Assembly (NCBI GenBank): GCA_044356305.1
Contig: JBIKWM010000001.1
Coordinates: forward strand, 310,001 to 374,000
Reading direction: 5' to 3'
DNA length: 64,000 bases
DNA from: JBIKWM01 sp044356305
GTDB lineage: Bacteria > Bacteroidota > Bacteroidia > UBA10329
Shown here: positions 5,739 through 14,279 of the stretch, in pieces
Layout: every line of letters begins with the position of its first letter
How positions within the stretch are numbered: position 1 is the first letter of the stretch
Notes under the pieces: model-generated
The model's input: the letters and a program-made list of their open reading frames with translations, nothing else
Database searches by the model: none
What the model was told of the DNA's origin: nothing
Position numbers and translations under genes: made by a program

Positions 5739-8099
5739 TTGACACGCAACCTCTGGCGCAGCATGGGGCACCTGGTGCTCAGGCACCGATGGGCGGTGCT
5801 GGGGGTGCTGCTGGCGCTCACGGCCTTCATGGCCTACCATGCCGTGCAGGTGCGCATCCGCTACGATTTTGCCAGCATGCTGCCCTATGACGACAGCACG
5901 CTGGTGCGCTACCGCGACTTCAAGGCCCGCTTCGGTGAGGACGGCAATGTGCTGGTGATAGGCATGCGGCACGACAGCCTCTACACGCCCCAAATGTATG
6001 GCCGCTGGCACCGGTTGGGCGAGGAGATACGCGCACTGGAGGGTATAGAGGAGGTGGTGAGTGTGGCGCGGTGCGCCACACTGGTGCGCGACACGGTGCA
6101 GCGCAGGTTTGTGCTTACCAAGGTGCCGGGCGATGCCCCGTTGGACCGCCCCACGGTGGACAGCCTGGGCCGGCTGATGGCCGGTCTGCCCTTCTATCAG
6201 GGCATACTGATGAATGAGCAGACCGGGGCCACGCTGATGGCCGTGACCATGAACCGCGATTTCCTTGACAGCCGCAGGCGGGTGGGCCTTACGCAGCAGA
6301 TCATAGCGCTGGCCGATGGTTTTGCCCGCGACACAGGCACACCGGTGCACCTGGGCGGCATGCCCTACATACGCAGTGTGCTGGCGGGCATGGTGGCGCA
6401 GGAGCTACGCATGTTCCTGGCCCTGGCGGGGGTGGTGGCGGCAGTGCTGCTCTATGTGTTCTTCCGCTCGGCCAAGGTGGTGCTGGTGAGCGTGACGGTG
6501 GTGGGCGTGGCGGTGGTGTGGTGCTTCGGGTTCATGCACCTGCTGGGGTACGACATCACCATACTTACGGGCATCATCCCCCCGTTGCTCATCATTATTG
6601 GGGTGGCGAACTGCATCTTCCTGCTCACCAAGTTTCAGCAGGGTGTGCGGGCCCATGGCAACCGGGCGCTGGCCCTGGCCCGTATGGTGGAGCGCATCGG
6701 CTTTGCCACCATGTTCACCAACCTGACCACGGCCGTGGGGTTTGCCACATTTGCCGTGCTGCGCAGCGAGGTGATGCGCGAGTTCGGCATCGTGGCCTCG
6801 CTGAGCATAGCGGGGGTCTTCATCATCTCGCTGGTGCTGGTGCCGGTGATGTTCAGCTTCTTCACCCTGCCGCGGCAGCGCCACCTGCGCCATCTGGAGC
6901 ACGGGCCGGGCTACCATTTCATAGGCCATGTGGTGGACCTTGTGCTGTCGAACCGATGGGCCACCTACATGGTGTGCGGGGTGCTGACGGTGCTGTCGGT
7001 GGCCGGCACCCTGCGGCTGCACACCACAGGCAATCTGGTTGACGACCTGCCGGCTGACCACCGCGTGATGGCCGATCTGCGTTTCTTCGAGTCGAACTTC
7101 AAGGGCATCATGCCCTTTGAGGTGGAGATAGACGCCCTGGGCCCGGGCAAGGCCCTGAGCCCGGCCACCACGGCCCGCATAGAGCGGTTGCAGGAGCTTT
7201 TTGGGCAATATCCTGAGTTTGCACGGCCCCTGTCGGTGAATGAGGTGCTGAAATTTGCCCGTCAGGCCTACTACAACGGCCTGCCCGACATGTACCGCCT
7301 GCCCTCGGGCAGCGAGCGGGCCTTTATACTGAGCCATTCGGGGGGGATGGAGAAGGGCAACATGCTCCACTCGTTCATCGACAGCACCCGGCAGCGCACC
7401 CGTGTAAGTGTGCAGATGAAGGACGTGGGCACCCTGCAGCTCGACACCTTGATGACCGAACTGGTGCCCCGGATTGATAGCATTTTCAACCCCGAGCAGT
7501 ACAGAGTGACCCTCACTGGCACCTCGGTGGTGTTTCTGCGCGGCACCGAGTACATGGTGCGCAACCTGCTGTCGAGCCTGGCCATGGCCATAGGGCTCAT
7601 AGCCCTGTGCATGGTATATCTGTTCCGCTCGTGGCGCATGGTGGCGGTGTCGCTGGTGCCCAACGTGCTGCCGCTCATGGTCACGGCCGGGCTCATGGGC
7701 TGGTTGGGCATCGCCATCAAGCCGAGCACCATCCTGGTGTTCAGCATCGCCTTCGGCATATCGGTCGATGACACCATCCATTACCTCACCAAGTACCGGC
7801 AGGAGCTGGAGCATCAGGGCTGGAACATCAGGCGCAGCGTGATAGCCAGCCTGCGCGAGGCAGGCCTGAGCATGATGTACACCTCGGTGGTGCTGTTCTG
7901 CGGTTTCAGCATCTTCATGGGCAGCGAGTTCGGGGGCACCAAGGCCCTGGGGCTGCTCATATCGGTCACCCTGCTGGTGGCCATGTTCTCTAACCTCATA
8001 TTGCTGCCCAGCCTGCTGCTGACATTTGAGCGGTCGCTCACCACCAAAGAGTTCGGTACCGCGGCCGTAGAACTGGAAGACGACCCCGATGGGCACTGA
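5739..8099 (+). CDS. RND/MMPL-family exporter
   Basis: A 786-residue inner-membrane transporter of the hydrophobe exporter (HAE3/MMPL) branch of the RND superfamily, driven by proton flow. Layout: TM1 at about 18-36, a first periplasmic domain (40-220), TM2-6 (226-372), TM7 (about 407-425), a second periplasmic domain (430-605), TM8-12 (610-770). The repeated half-structure and the signature GISVDDTIHYLTKYRQEL in TM10-11 support the family. The frame starts with TTG at 5739; ATG at 5763 is a sensible alternative and leaves TM1 intact. No adaptor or outer-membrane channel is adjacent; substrate (lipid, hopanoid or other hydrophobe) cannot be told from sequence. A nucleotide-sugar and isoprenoid operon follows 36 bp downstream. 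Confidence 0.88.
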   Translation: MTRNLWRSMGHLVLRHRWAVLGVLLALTAFMAYHAVQVRIRYDFASMLPYDDSTLVRYRDFKARFGEDGNVLVIGMRHDSLYTPQMYGRWHRLGEEIRALEGIEEVVSVARCATLVRDTVQRRFVLTKVPGDAPLDRPTVDSLGRLMAGLPFYQGILMNEQTGATLMAVTMNRDFLDSRRRVGLTQQIIALADGFARDTGTPVHLGGMPYIRSVLAGMVAQELRMFLALAGVVAAVLLYVFFRSAKVVLVSVTVVGVAVVWCFGFMHLLGYDITILTGIIPPLLIIIGVANCIFLLTKFQQGVRAHGNRALALARMVERIGFATMFTNLTTAVGFATFAVLRSEVMREFGIVASLSIAGVFIISLVLVPVMFSFFTLPRQRHLRHLEHGPGYHFIGHVVDLVLSNRWATYMVCGVLTVLSVAGTLRLHTTGNLVDDLPADHRVMADLRFFESNFKGIMPFEVEIDALGPGKALSPATTARIERLQELFGQYPEFARPLSVNEVLKFARQAYYNGLPDMYRLPSGSERAFILSHSGGMEKGNMLHSFIDSTRQRTRVSVQMKDVGTLQLDTLMTELVPRIDSIFNPEQYRVTLTGTSVVFLRGTEYMVRNLLSSLAMAIGLIALCMVYLFRSWRMVAVSLVPNVLPLMVTAGLMGWLGIAIKPSTILVFSIAFGISVDDTIHYLTKYRQELEHQGWNIRRSVIASLREAGLSMMYTSVVLFCGFSIFMGSEFGGTKALGLLISVTLLVAMFSNLILLPSLLLTFERSLTTKEFGTAAVELEDDPDGH

Positions 8100-8123
8100 C
8101 CTTCAGCAACGACTTTCAATCTT

Positions 8124-8131
8124 CACCTTTG
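8124..8131 (+). promoter_or_regulatory. Probable -7 element of rfbA (7 of 8)
   Basis: CACCTTTG matches the Bacteroidota -7 consensus TAnnTTTG except for its first base and ends only 4 nt before the ATG, which would give a leaderless or nearly leaderless message. Confidence 0.45.
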
Positions 8132-8135
8132 CGCA

Positions 8136-9002
8136 ATGAAAGGGATCATACTCGCAGGCGGATCAGGCACCAGGCTGCACCCCCTCACCCTGGCGGTGAG
8201 CAAACAGCTGATGCCCATCTATGACAAGCCCATGGTGTATTACCCGCTCAGCATCCTCATGCTGGCGGGCATCAGGGAGATACTGATAATCAGCACCCCG
8301 CACGACCTGCCCAACTTTGAGAAACTGCTGGGCACAGGCGAGGCGCTGGGCTGCAGATTCAGCTACAAGGTGCAGGAGGTGCCCAACGGACTGGCTCAGG
8401 CCTTTGTGCTGGGCGAGGAGTTCATAGGCAACGACAAGGTGGCGCTCATATTGGGCGACAACATCTTTTACGGCCACGGCATGGACCGCCTGCTGAAGGA
8501 ATGTGCCGACCCCGAGGGCGGCATGGTGTTCGCCTACCACGTGAGCGACCCCGAACGGTACGGGGTGGTAGAGTTCGATGAGCAGAAGCGCGCCATCTCC
8601 ATAGAAGAGAAGCCCAAGGAGCCGAAATCGAACTATGCGGTGCCGGGCCTTTACTTCTATGACAACAGTGTGGTGCGCATAGCCAAGGAACTGAAGCCGA
8701 GTGCCCGTGGCGAGTACGAGATAACGGATGTGAACAGGCACTACCTCAACGAGGGCAGACTGAAAGTGGGTGTGCTGGGCCGCGGCACGGCCTGGTTGGA
8801 CACGGGCACCTTTGCCTCGCTGATGCAGGCAGGACAGTTTGTGCAGGTGATAGAGGAACGGCAGGGACTGAAGGTGGGCTGCATAGAGGAGGTGGCCTAC
8901 CGCATGGGATTCATTGACGAGGCCCAGCTGAGGGCCGTGGCCGCCCCGCTGGAGAAGAGCGGTTATGGCACATATTTGCTCAACCTGCTCAAGAAACGCT
9001 GA
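8136..9002 (+). CDS. rfbA: Glucose-1-phosphate thymidylyltransferase
   Basis: RmlA/RfbA joins glucose-1-phosphate and dTTP to give dTDP-glucose and pyrophosphate, the first step of dTDP-L-rhamnose and related sugars in the cytoplasm. The 288-residue length is typical. The nucleotide-binding signature GGSGTRLHPLT and SKQLMPIYDKPMVYYPLS are near-perfect family matches, and ILGDNIFYGHG contains the metal/nucleotide-binding Asp. EEKPKEPKSNYAVPGLYFYD and GRGTAWLDTGT are also characteristic. It opens a co-directional run with an SDR, a prenyl synthase and a small unknown gene. rfbB, rfbC and rfbD are not in this window. Confidence 0.97.
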   Translation: MKGIILAGGSGTRLHPLTLAVSKQLMPIYDKPMVYYPLSILMLAGIREILIISTPHDLPNFEKLLGTGEALGCRFSYKVQEVPNGLAQAFVLGEEFIGNDKVALILGDNIFYGHGMDRLLKECADPEGGMVFAYHVSDPERYGVVEFDEQKRAISIEEKPKEPKSNYAVPGLYFYDNSVVRIAKELKPSARGEYEITDVNRHYLNEGRLKVGVLGRGTAWLDTGTFASLMQAGQFVQVIEERQGLKVGCIEEVAYRMGFIDEAQLRAVAAPLEKSGYGTYLLNLLKKR

Positions 9003-9013
9003 CAACAGGCCGC

Positions 9014-9955
9014 ATGAGAAAGATACTGGTGACCGGAGGGGCCGGATTTGTGGGCAGCGGCATGGCCGAGCGCCTGGCCCGCGACCCTGAGAACTACGTG
9101 GTGATAGTGGACAATTTCCTGACGGGTGAGCCGAGGAAGATTCCTACATCGGTGCACGACAACATCCGCTTCATCAAGTGCGATGTGAACGACTTCCGCG
9201 ACATATCGAGCGTGTTCTACGCCTACACCTTCGACTACGTGTTCCATTACGCGGCACTGGTGGGTGTTAAGCGCACGCTGCGCCACCCGGTGATGGTGCT
9301 GCGCGACATAACGGGCATCGACAACATTCTCAACCTGAGCAAGAACACAGGGGTGCGCAGGGTGTATTACAGCAGCTCGTCAGAGGTGTATGGCGAGCCG
9401 GTCGAGTTCCCTCAGAACGAGCATACCACCCCACTCAACTCGCGCCTGCCCTACGCCATAGTGAAGAACGTGGGCGAGGCCTACCTCCGCTCCTATCACA
9501 AGGAATATGGATTGGAATTCACCATTTTCCGATTCTTCAATACCTACGGGCCCAAGCAGAGCAAGGACTTTGTGATGTCGCGCTTCATCAACCTGGCATT
9601 GACCCACGAGGACATCACGGTGTATGGCGATGGCAGCCAGACCCGCACCTTCTGCTTCATGGACGACAACGTGGATGCCTGCGCCACCGCATTCTATGAG
9701 GATCTTTTTGTGAATGATGTGGTGAACATAGGTGGCGATAGGGAGGTGAGCATCCTGGAACTGGCACAGACCATCATCCGCGTCACCGGCTCGCGGTCGC
9801 GCATCATTCATACCCCGCCCCTTGAGGAAGGCGACATGACGCGCAGGCTGCCCGATGTGAGCAAGATGCGGTCGTTGCTGCGCAGAGAGCCGCTGAGCCT
9901 TGAAGAGGGCATAAGGCGGGTGGTAGAGAACGGGCAGTTCGTCTCGGTTGGCTGA
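9014..9955 (+). CDS. NAD-dependent nucleotide-sugar epimerase/dehydratase
   Basis: An extended short-chain dehydrogenase (313 aa). The Rossmann motif is GGAGFVGSG (residues 8-16), the acidic residue for NAD is in VIVDNFLTGE, the catalytic Ser is in YYSSSSEVYGE and the Tyr-x3-Lys pair in YAIVK. FRFFNTYGPKQ and GDGSQTRTFCFMDD are typical of the UDP-glucuronate decarboxylase/UDP-glucose epimerase group. The product is therefore a cytoplasmic enzyme modifying an NDP-sugar; substrate is not fixed by the motifs. It lies 11 bp after rfbA and overlaps the next gene by 8 bp, so the genes are probably co-translated. Confidence 0.9.
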   Translation: MRKILVTGGAGFVGSGMAERLARDPENYVVIVDNFLTGEPRKIPTSVHDNIRFIKCDVNDFRDISSVFYAYTFDYVFHYAALVGVKRTLRHPVMVLRDITGIDNILNLSKNTGVRRVYYSSSSEVYGEPVEFPQNEHTTPLNSRLPYAIVKNVGEAYLRSYHKEYGLEFTIFRFFNTYGPKQSKDFVMSRFINLALTHEDITVYGDGSQTRTFCFMDDNVDACATAFYEDLFVNDVVNIGGDREVSILELAQTIIRVTGSRSRIIHTPPLEEGDMTRRLPDVSKMRSLLRREPLSLEEGIRRVVENGQFVSVG

Positions 9956-10931
9956 TCTGGAGCTCATACAGCAGCTCATGGCACGGGCCGGCCGTGCCAT
10001 TGAGTCGTTCAGCGTGCCTGCCCGCCCGGAGAATCTGTATGCCCCTGTGATCTACGCCCTGGAGGGCGGTGGCAAGCGGATGCGCCCTGCGGCCGTTTTC
10101 ATGGGCTGCGCGGTGTATGGCGACAACCTCGATGATGCCATTGCACCGGCTGTGGCCGTGGAGGTGTTCCACAATTTCACCCTGCTGCATGACGATGTGA
10201 TGGACGATGCGCCCCTGCGCAGAGGCCGCCCCACCGTATGGAAGCAATACGGCCTGAACACCGCCATATTGAGCGGTGATGTGATGCTGGTGCGCTGCTA
10301 TGCCGAACTGGCCAAGTGCCACCGCGATGTGCTGCCCGAACTGCTTGAGATATTCAACCGCACGGCCACCGAGGTGTGCGAGGGTCAGCAGTTGGACATG
10401 GACTTTGAGGGCCGTGGCGATGTGACCCTCGAGGCCTATATGCACATGATAACCCTGAAGACGGCCGTGCTGCTGGGCGCCAGCCTGCAGATGGGCGCGC
10501 TGGTGGGCGGTGCCACGCAGGACGAGGCCGCGCACCTGTACCAGTTCGGGAAGTTGTGCGGGGTGGCGTTCCAACTGCAGGACGACATACTGGATGTGTA
10601 TGGCGACAGCACCAAAGTGGGCAAACAGGTGGGGGGCGACATCCTATCGAACAAGAAGACCTTCCTGCTGCTGAAGGCCCTTGAAGTGGCCGACCCCGAC
10701 CGCAGGGCCGAACTGGGCTACTGGATAGGCCCTGGCCCGCACGACCCCGAGAAGAAAGTGAAGGCTGTGACCCATATCTATGATGAGCTGGGGATACCCA
10801 CTCTTGCCCGTGAAATGAAGGAGCGCGTCTATCAGGGGGCGCGAGAGCATCTGGAGCGTGCCGGTGGCCGTGTGCTGACTCGCCAACAGATAGCGGCCTA
10901 TTTCGACCGCCTCCTGCACCGTGACCACTGA
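9948..10931 (+). CDS. Polyprenyl (farnesyl/geranylgeranyl) diphosphate synthase
   Basis: A 327-residue trans-isoprenyl diphosphate synthase that condenses isopentenyl diphosphate with an allylic primer. The first Asp-rich motif is LLHDDVMDDAPLRRGRPT and the second is FQLQDDILDVYGD; GGGKRMRP binds diphosphate. Aromatic residues before the first motif (VEVFHNFTLLHDD) suggest a short to medium chain product. The TTG start overlaps the SDR gene by 8 bp; it is preferred to ATG 9978 because it puts GGKR near residue 40, as in relatives. The product could feed quinone, carotenoid or undecaprenyl pathways; its sugar-gene neighbours make a lipid-carrier role possible. Confidence 0.93.
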   Translation: MADLELIQQLMARAGRAIESFSVPARPENLYAPVIYALEGGGKRMRPAAVFMGCAVYGDNLDDAIAPAVAVEVFHNFTLLHDDVMDDAPLRRGRPTVWKQYGLNTAILSGDVMLVRCYAELAKCHRDVLPELLEIFNRTATEVCEGQQLDMDFEGRGDVTLEAYMHMITLKTAVLLGASLQMGALVGGATQDEAAHLYQFGKLCGVAFQLQDDILDVYGDSTKVGKQVGGDILSNKKTFLLLKALEVADPDRRAELGYWIGPGPHDPEKKVKAVTHIYDELGIPTLAREMKERVYQGAREHLERAGGRVLTRQQIAAYFDRLLHRDH

Positions 10932-11271
10932 CCCCGCCCCCGAACTGTGGCCCTCGCTGACACAGGACCCCACCCTGCTGCCCGACACGCTTGCCCAGTT
11001 GGCCAAGGACATGCGCAGCAACGGCCTCGAACCATCGTGGGGGGCTGACACGTCCATAGAGGCTGTTCTTCCCCGACTTGAAGCTGACATCGTCTCTTTC
11101 AGCCAGCGCGAGTCAGGCCGATTCAGTTCCTTGCTCTACACCGTGGACGTGCCAGAGGGCCGCATACAGGCAGCCTATTCTGCGGCCGAGCCTTACCGCA
11201 CCATAGCTGAGTTACTACTCATGCGCTGCCTGCAGAAGGTGGTGCTGAGGCGGAGGTTCTCAGGCCATTGA
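10921..11271 (+). CDS. Unknown protein coupled to prenyl synthase (116 aa)
   Basis: The GTG-started frame overlaps the synthase gene by 11 bp. The acidic N-terminal half (ELWPSLTQDPTLLPDTLAQL) is followed by a likely amphipathic region and a C-terminal helix EPYRTIAELLLMRCLQKVVL ending in RRRFSGH. No signal peptide or known motif. The overlap indicates expression with the polyprenyl synthase. I do not recognise the family. Confidence 0.65.
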   Translation: MTTDPAPELWPSLTQDPTLLPDTLAQLAKDMRSNGLEPSWGADTSIEAVLPRLEADIVSFSQRESGRFSSLLYTVDVPEGRIQAAYSAAEPYRTIAELLLMRCLQKVVLRRRFSGH

Positions 11272-11348
11272 CTTTTACAGATTCCACATTGTTGCCGTGC
11301 CCACGGTGGCTCGGGCCGTAGCCAGAAGAATCCTCCGGGCCGGAAATG

Positions 11349-11374
11349 AGAAAGGGCCCCGGAAGGCCCTTTCT
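11349..11374. terminator. Bidirectional terminator hairpin
   Basis: AGAAAGGGCC pairs with GGCCCTTTCT around CCGGAA; it separates the + strand prenyl operon from the converging - strand T9SS gene. Confidence 0.75.
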
Positions 11375-11395
11375 AATGAGACGATACTACCCAGA

Positions 11396-12256
11396 TCAGC
11401 GCACCACGCTCAACTTGCGGGTGGCGAGCAGTTGGCCGTTCTCATCAGCAAGGCGGTACACGTAGGTGCCGGCCACCAGGCTGCTCACATCTGCCTTTGG
11501 ATAGTGCCCTGCAAGGCCTGTGCGCATCACGCGGGCACCCAACATGTCGAACACCTCCAAAGTGGCTTTTTCGCGCTTGCCGAGGTTGAATACCACTTCG
11601 GTGGTTGCAGGGTTCGGGAAATGGCTGTTCAGCTCCACTAGGCTCATGTCCTCAATGCCCACAGCGGTGCCATCAACCACCACCACGGCATATTGATCAA
11701 AAACAATAGGCCCCCCGCCCAGGTTAGCCGGGACAGCACTGAGCCATGAACCATTGGCGATGATGAAGCTGATATCGGGGTTAGAGGAAGAGATCTGTGC
11801 ATCGACCAGAATGGTCAGAGGATATATTCCGTCCGAATTAGGTCCGCCTCCAAGAGCCGATATCCATGTGGCCTCAGTTCCGCTCACATATACGCATCCA
11901 TTAGCTGGGGTAAGGTTGGGCGCAGTGCCACCATTGTTCCATTGGCCCATGCCATTGGGCCCGGCACCCAGATCGGTGCCGTATGTGGTGCCAGCTGGGT
12001 TGCCCTCCACCGAGAGCACTTTCATGGCATTGAAGTACAGTGTGGTGGTTATAGGACCTGCAGCCACCAAAGTGTCTGTGACCGTTACGATGCTCACCGA
12101 CCGCGTTGCATCGCCACAGCCCGTGCAGGCCTGTACGGGGGCAAGAGTTCCATAGATTCCCGCGCCATTGCCCGCATACTGGCTATCGAAAGTGCATTGG
12201 GCCAGCACGGGGGCGGCCATCATCAGAGCTAATGCAGGGAGTACAAGTTTCTTCAT
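11396..12256 (-). CDS. T9SS-secreted protein of unknown function (286 aa)
   Basis: Signal peptide MKKLVLPALALMMAAPVLAQ, then a beta-rich domain of about 190 residues without recognisable catalytic motif, then a T9SS type A sorting domain from about residue 210 (NSHFPNPATTEVVFNL, ATLEVFDMLGARV, SSLVAGTYVYRL, ending RKLSVVR). Four to six Cys near the N-terminus (CTFDSQYAG, QACTGCGD) could form disulfides. The start at 12256 was chosen for the signal peptide. The protein should be exported through the T9SS channel and attached to the surface. Confidence 0.85.
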   Translation of the reverse strand: MKKLVLPALALMMAAPVLAQCTFDSQYAGNGAGIYGTLAPVQACTGCGDATRSVSIVTVTDTLVAAGPITTTLYFNAMKVLSVEGNPAGTTYGTDLGAGPNGMGQWNNGGTAPNLTPANGCVYVSGTEATWISALGGGPNSDGIYPLTILVDAQISSSNPDISFIIANGSWLSAVPANLGGGPIVFDQYAVVVVDGTAVGIEDMSLVELNSHFPNPATTEVVFNLGKREKATLEVFDMLGARVMRTGLAGHYPKADVSSLVAGTYVYRLADENGQLLATRKLSVVR

Positions 12257-12279
12257 CGGGTTGATTATTAGGTTGATGG

Positions 12280-12287
12280 CAAATGTA
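12280..12287 (-). promoter_or_regulatory. -7 promoter element TACATTTG
   Basis: Perfect match to TAnnTTTG on the minus strand, 23 nt before the T9SS gene's ATG. Confidence 0.6.
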
Positions 12288-12290
12288 CGG

Positions 12291-12968
12291 TCAATTGGGG
12301 GCCCCCTCGACCACCACAACGAACTCCCCTCGGGGCTCGTTGGCTGTGAAATGTGCCACCAGTTGGCTCAGGGGCCCACGCACGGTCTCTTCGTGGAGTT
12401 TGGATATCTCGCGCACCACAGCGGCCCTGCGGTCATGGCCACAGGCCTCGGCCAGCTCAGCAAGGCAGCGCACCATGCGGTGGGGCGACTCGTACAGCAC
12501 AAACGTCACCTCTAACGCAGCCAGATAGTGCAGGCGTGTCTGTCGCCCCTTTTTCTGCGGCAGAAAACCCTCGTAATGGAACTTGTCGCACGGCAGGCCG
12601 CTGTTGACCAGCGCGGGCACAAAGGCCGTGGGCCCGGGCAATGTCTCGACTGCCACGCCTGCCTCGGCACAGGCCCGCACCAGCAGGAACCCGGGGTCTG
12701 AGATGCCCGGTGTGCCCGCATCGGTGACCATTGCTATGCGCCTGCCGCCCTGCAGGTCAGCCACTATGCGGGCCACGGCCCGGTGCTCGTTGTGCATGTG
12801 GAATGCCTGCATGGGCACAGCCACCTCGTAGTGCCGCAGCAGCTTGGAGGTCTGGCGGGTGTCCTCGGCCAGTATCACATCGGCCTCGCGCAGCACACGC
12901 AGCGCCCGCAGGGTGATATCCTCTAGGTTGCCGATGGGCGTTGGCACCAGTGTGAGCCGGCCGCTCAT
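12291..12968 (-). CDS. rsmI: 16S rRNA (cytidine-1402-2'-O)-methyltransferase RsmI
   Basis: A 225-residue SAM-dependent methyltransferase of the tetrapyrrole-methylase fold that methylates the ribose of C1402 in the 30S decoding centre. N-terminal LTLVPTPIGNLEDITLRAL, the LAEDTRQTSKLLRHY motif and the SAM loop MVTDAGTPGISDPG are all diagnostic, as is LPGPTAFVPALVNSGLP with FLPQKKGRQ. The ATG overlaps the stop of the M28 peptidase gene (ATGA), so the two are translated together. Confidence 0.97.
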   Translation of the reverse strand: MSGRLTLVPTPIGNLEDITLRALRVLREADVILAEDTRQTSKLLRHYEVAVPMQAFHMHNEHRAVARIVADLQGGRRIAMVTDAGTPGISDPGFLLVRACAEAGVAVETLPGPTAFVPALVNSGLPCDKFHYEGFLPQKKGRQTRLHYLAALEVTFVLYESPHRMVRCLAELAEACGHDRRAAVVREISKLHEETVRGPLSQLVAHFTANEPRGEFVVVVEGAPN

Positions 12969-14233
12969 GGCAGTTGGGTCATGAAGCGTGAAATCAACCT
13001 GTAAATGCCCTCATACCCTGCAAAGGTGAGTGTGCCGGGCACATCGTCCACATCGTGGTATGCCTTGCGGGGCCCCATGGCGTAAATGAAGAATGCGGGC
13101 ACTCCCATCTCTGAGAAAGGGTAATGGTCAGAGTTGGCCGCCTTGCCACGCGCCTTTACCTGCGGCACCAGGCCGTACTCAGCGTTGATCTCTTTGAGCA
13201 GGTCAAACTCGCGCGCATGCACCGAACCGTTCACCACTGTTATGCCCTCCTCGCCCGTGCCCAGCAGGTCAAGATTTACAAGGAAGCGGATGTCGCTGAG
13301 CGGGAACAAAGGACTCTGAACATAGAATGATGATCCCAGCAGGCCCGCCTCCTCGCCCGCAAAGGCCATGAACACCATGGAGCGGTCGGGCCGGTTCTCG
13401 TCCTTTGCATAATGGCGGGCCATATCGAGCAGCATGGCCGTGCCGCTCGCGTTGTCATTGGCCCCGGGGAATATGGTCTCCTTGCCCATGCGCCCAAGGT
13501 GGTCGTAATGCGCAGTGATGACAATGAACTCCTTTGGCTTCTCCTTGCCCTCTATCCACCCCACCACGTTGCGGGCCAGATGCTTGCGTACGAAATCTGC
13601 CTCAATCTTAAGTTTCACAAATCCGACTTGCACAGGCCAGCGGTCCTGAAGCACGGTGAAAGTGGGCATTATGCCCTGAGCGGTGCTCACACTCCAGGTC
13701 AGTTTTTTGGGGGTGATCATGATCAGGGCACCGAGGTTGGCGGCCTTCAAAGAGGTCATAAGCCGTTCGCGCATCGGGCCGTGAGGGGGCAAGAGTGAGT
13801 CGGGCAACGCAAGGGCTGTCCCAGGCCCGAAGGGCAGGCCGGTGTAGGCCCCGTCAGCGGCCAGTTTGCCCAACGCCCCGGCCGCCTCGCAGCGGAAAGT
13901 GCCGCGCACCGATGGCGCGTCATCGCCCACAATGAAATCGTGTCCTGGGACCAACGCAACAGAATCGGCCTTCAGCTCCATGGCCCCGGGAAAGGTGTTC
14001 ACCCCGAAACGGAACTCCTGATAATAGTCGTTGTCGAAGCTGCGCAGCCCCATGGAGCGCATCTCCTGCTCTATCTCGTAGGCAGCGGCCTGATCGCCAT
14101 CGTGGAAATAGCCGCGGCCGTGCAGCATGGGATCGCACAGGCGCGCCACCATTTTGCGCACATAGGCGGTGTCCTGGGCCGCGCACGTTGCACTGAGGAG
14201 CCACAGGAGGGAGAAAGCCGTCACACGGAACAT
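12965..14233 (-). CDS. Exported M28-family zinc aminopeptidase
   Basis: A secreted metallopeptidase (422 aa from the chosen start). MFRVTAFSLLWLLSATCAAQ is a signal peptide; an upstream in-frame start would bury it. The M28 dizinc ligands are in order: TAHYDHLG (His about 241), GANDNASG (Asp about 259), catalytic Glu pair in FAGEEAGLLGS (about 295), NLDLLG (Asp about 319) and SDHYPF (His about 369). The insertion at 100-220 resembles a PA-like or beta domain. It probably trims N-terminal residues from peptides in the periplasm. It has its own promoter-like element 5 nt before the ATG and is followed by overlapping rsmI. Confidence 0.93.
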   Translation of the reverse strand: MFRVTAFSLLWLLSATCAAQDTAYVRKMVARLCDPMLHGRGYFHDGDQAAAYEIEQEMRSMGLRSFDNDYYQEFRFGVNTFPGAMELKADSVALVPGHDFIVGDDAPSVRGTFRCEAAGALGKLAADGAYTGLPFGPGTALALPDSLLPPHGPMRERLMTSLKAANLGALIMITPKKLTWSVSTAQGIMPTFTVLQDRWPVQVGFVKLKIEADFVRKHLARNVVGWIEGKEKPKEFIVITAHYDHLGRMGKETIFPGANDNASGTAMLLDMARHYAKDENRPDRSMVFMAFAGEEAGLLGSSFYVQSPLFPLSDIRFLVNLDLLGTGEEGITVVNGSVHAREFDLLKEINAEYGLVPQVKARGKAANSDHYPFSEMGVPAFFIYAMGPRKAYHDVDDVPGTLTFAGYEGIYRLISRFMTQLP

Positions 14234-14238
14234 GGCAG

Positions 14239-14246
14239 CGAAGGTA
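14239..14246 (-). promoter_or_regulatory. -7 promoter element TACCTTCG
   Basis: Minus-strand TACCTTCG, a TAnnTTYG element 5 nt upstream of the peptidase ATG. A GTACTTTG word 4 nt before pdxJ on the plus strand may serve the divergent gene. Confidence 0.5.
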
Positions 14247-14279
14247 TCGGCTCTGCGCAACACCCCCGTACTTTGCCCC

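Noticed and set aside
6405..8096. Long antisense frame (563 codons) opposite the RND exporter
   Set aside because: Its product is His/Gln-rich low-complexity with no family features, as expected for the reverse of a GC-rich gene; the plus-strand frame has a clear RND topology.
1..11271. T9SS machinery, Sus-type polysaccharide locus or O-antigen cluster around the surface and sugar genes
   Set aside because: No por/spr genes, SusD, glycosyltransferase or flippase is present; rfbA and the SDR alone do not make a cluster.
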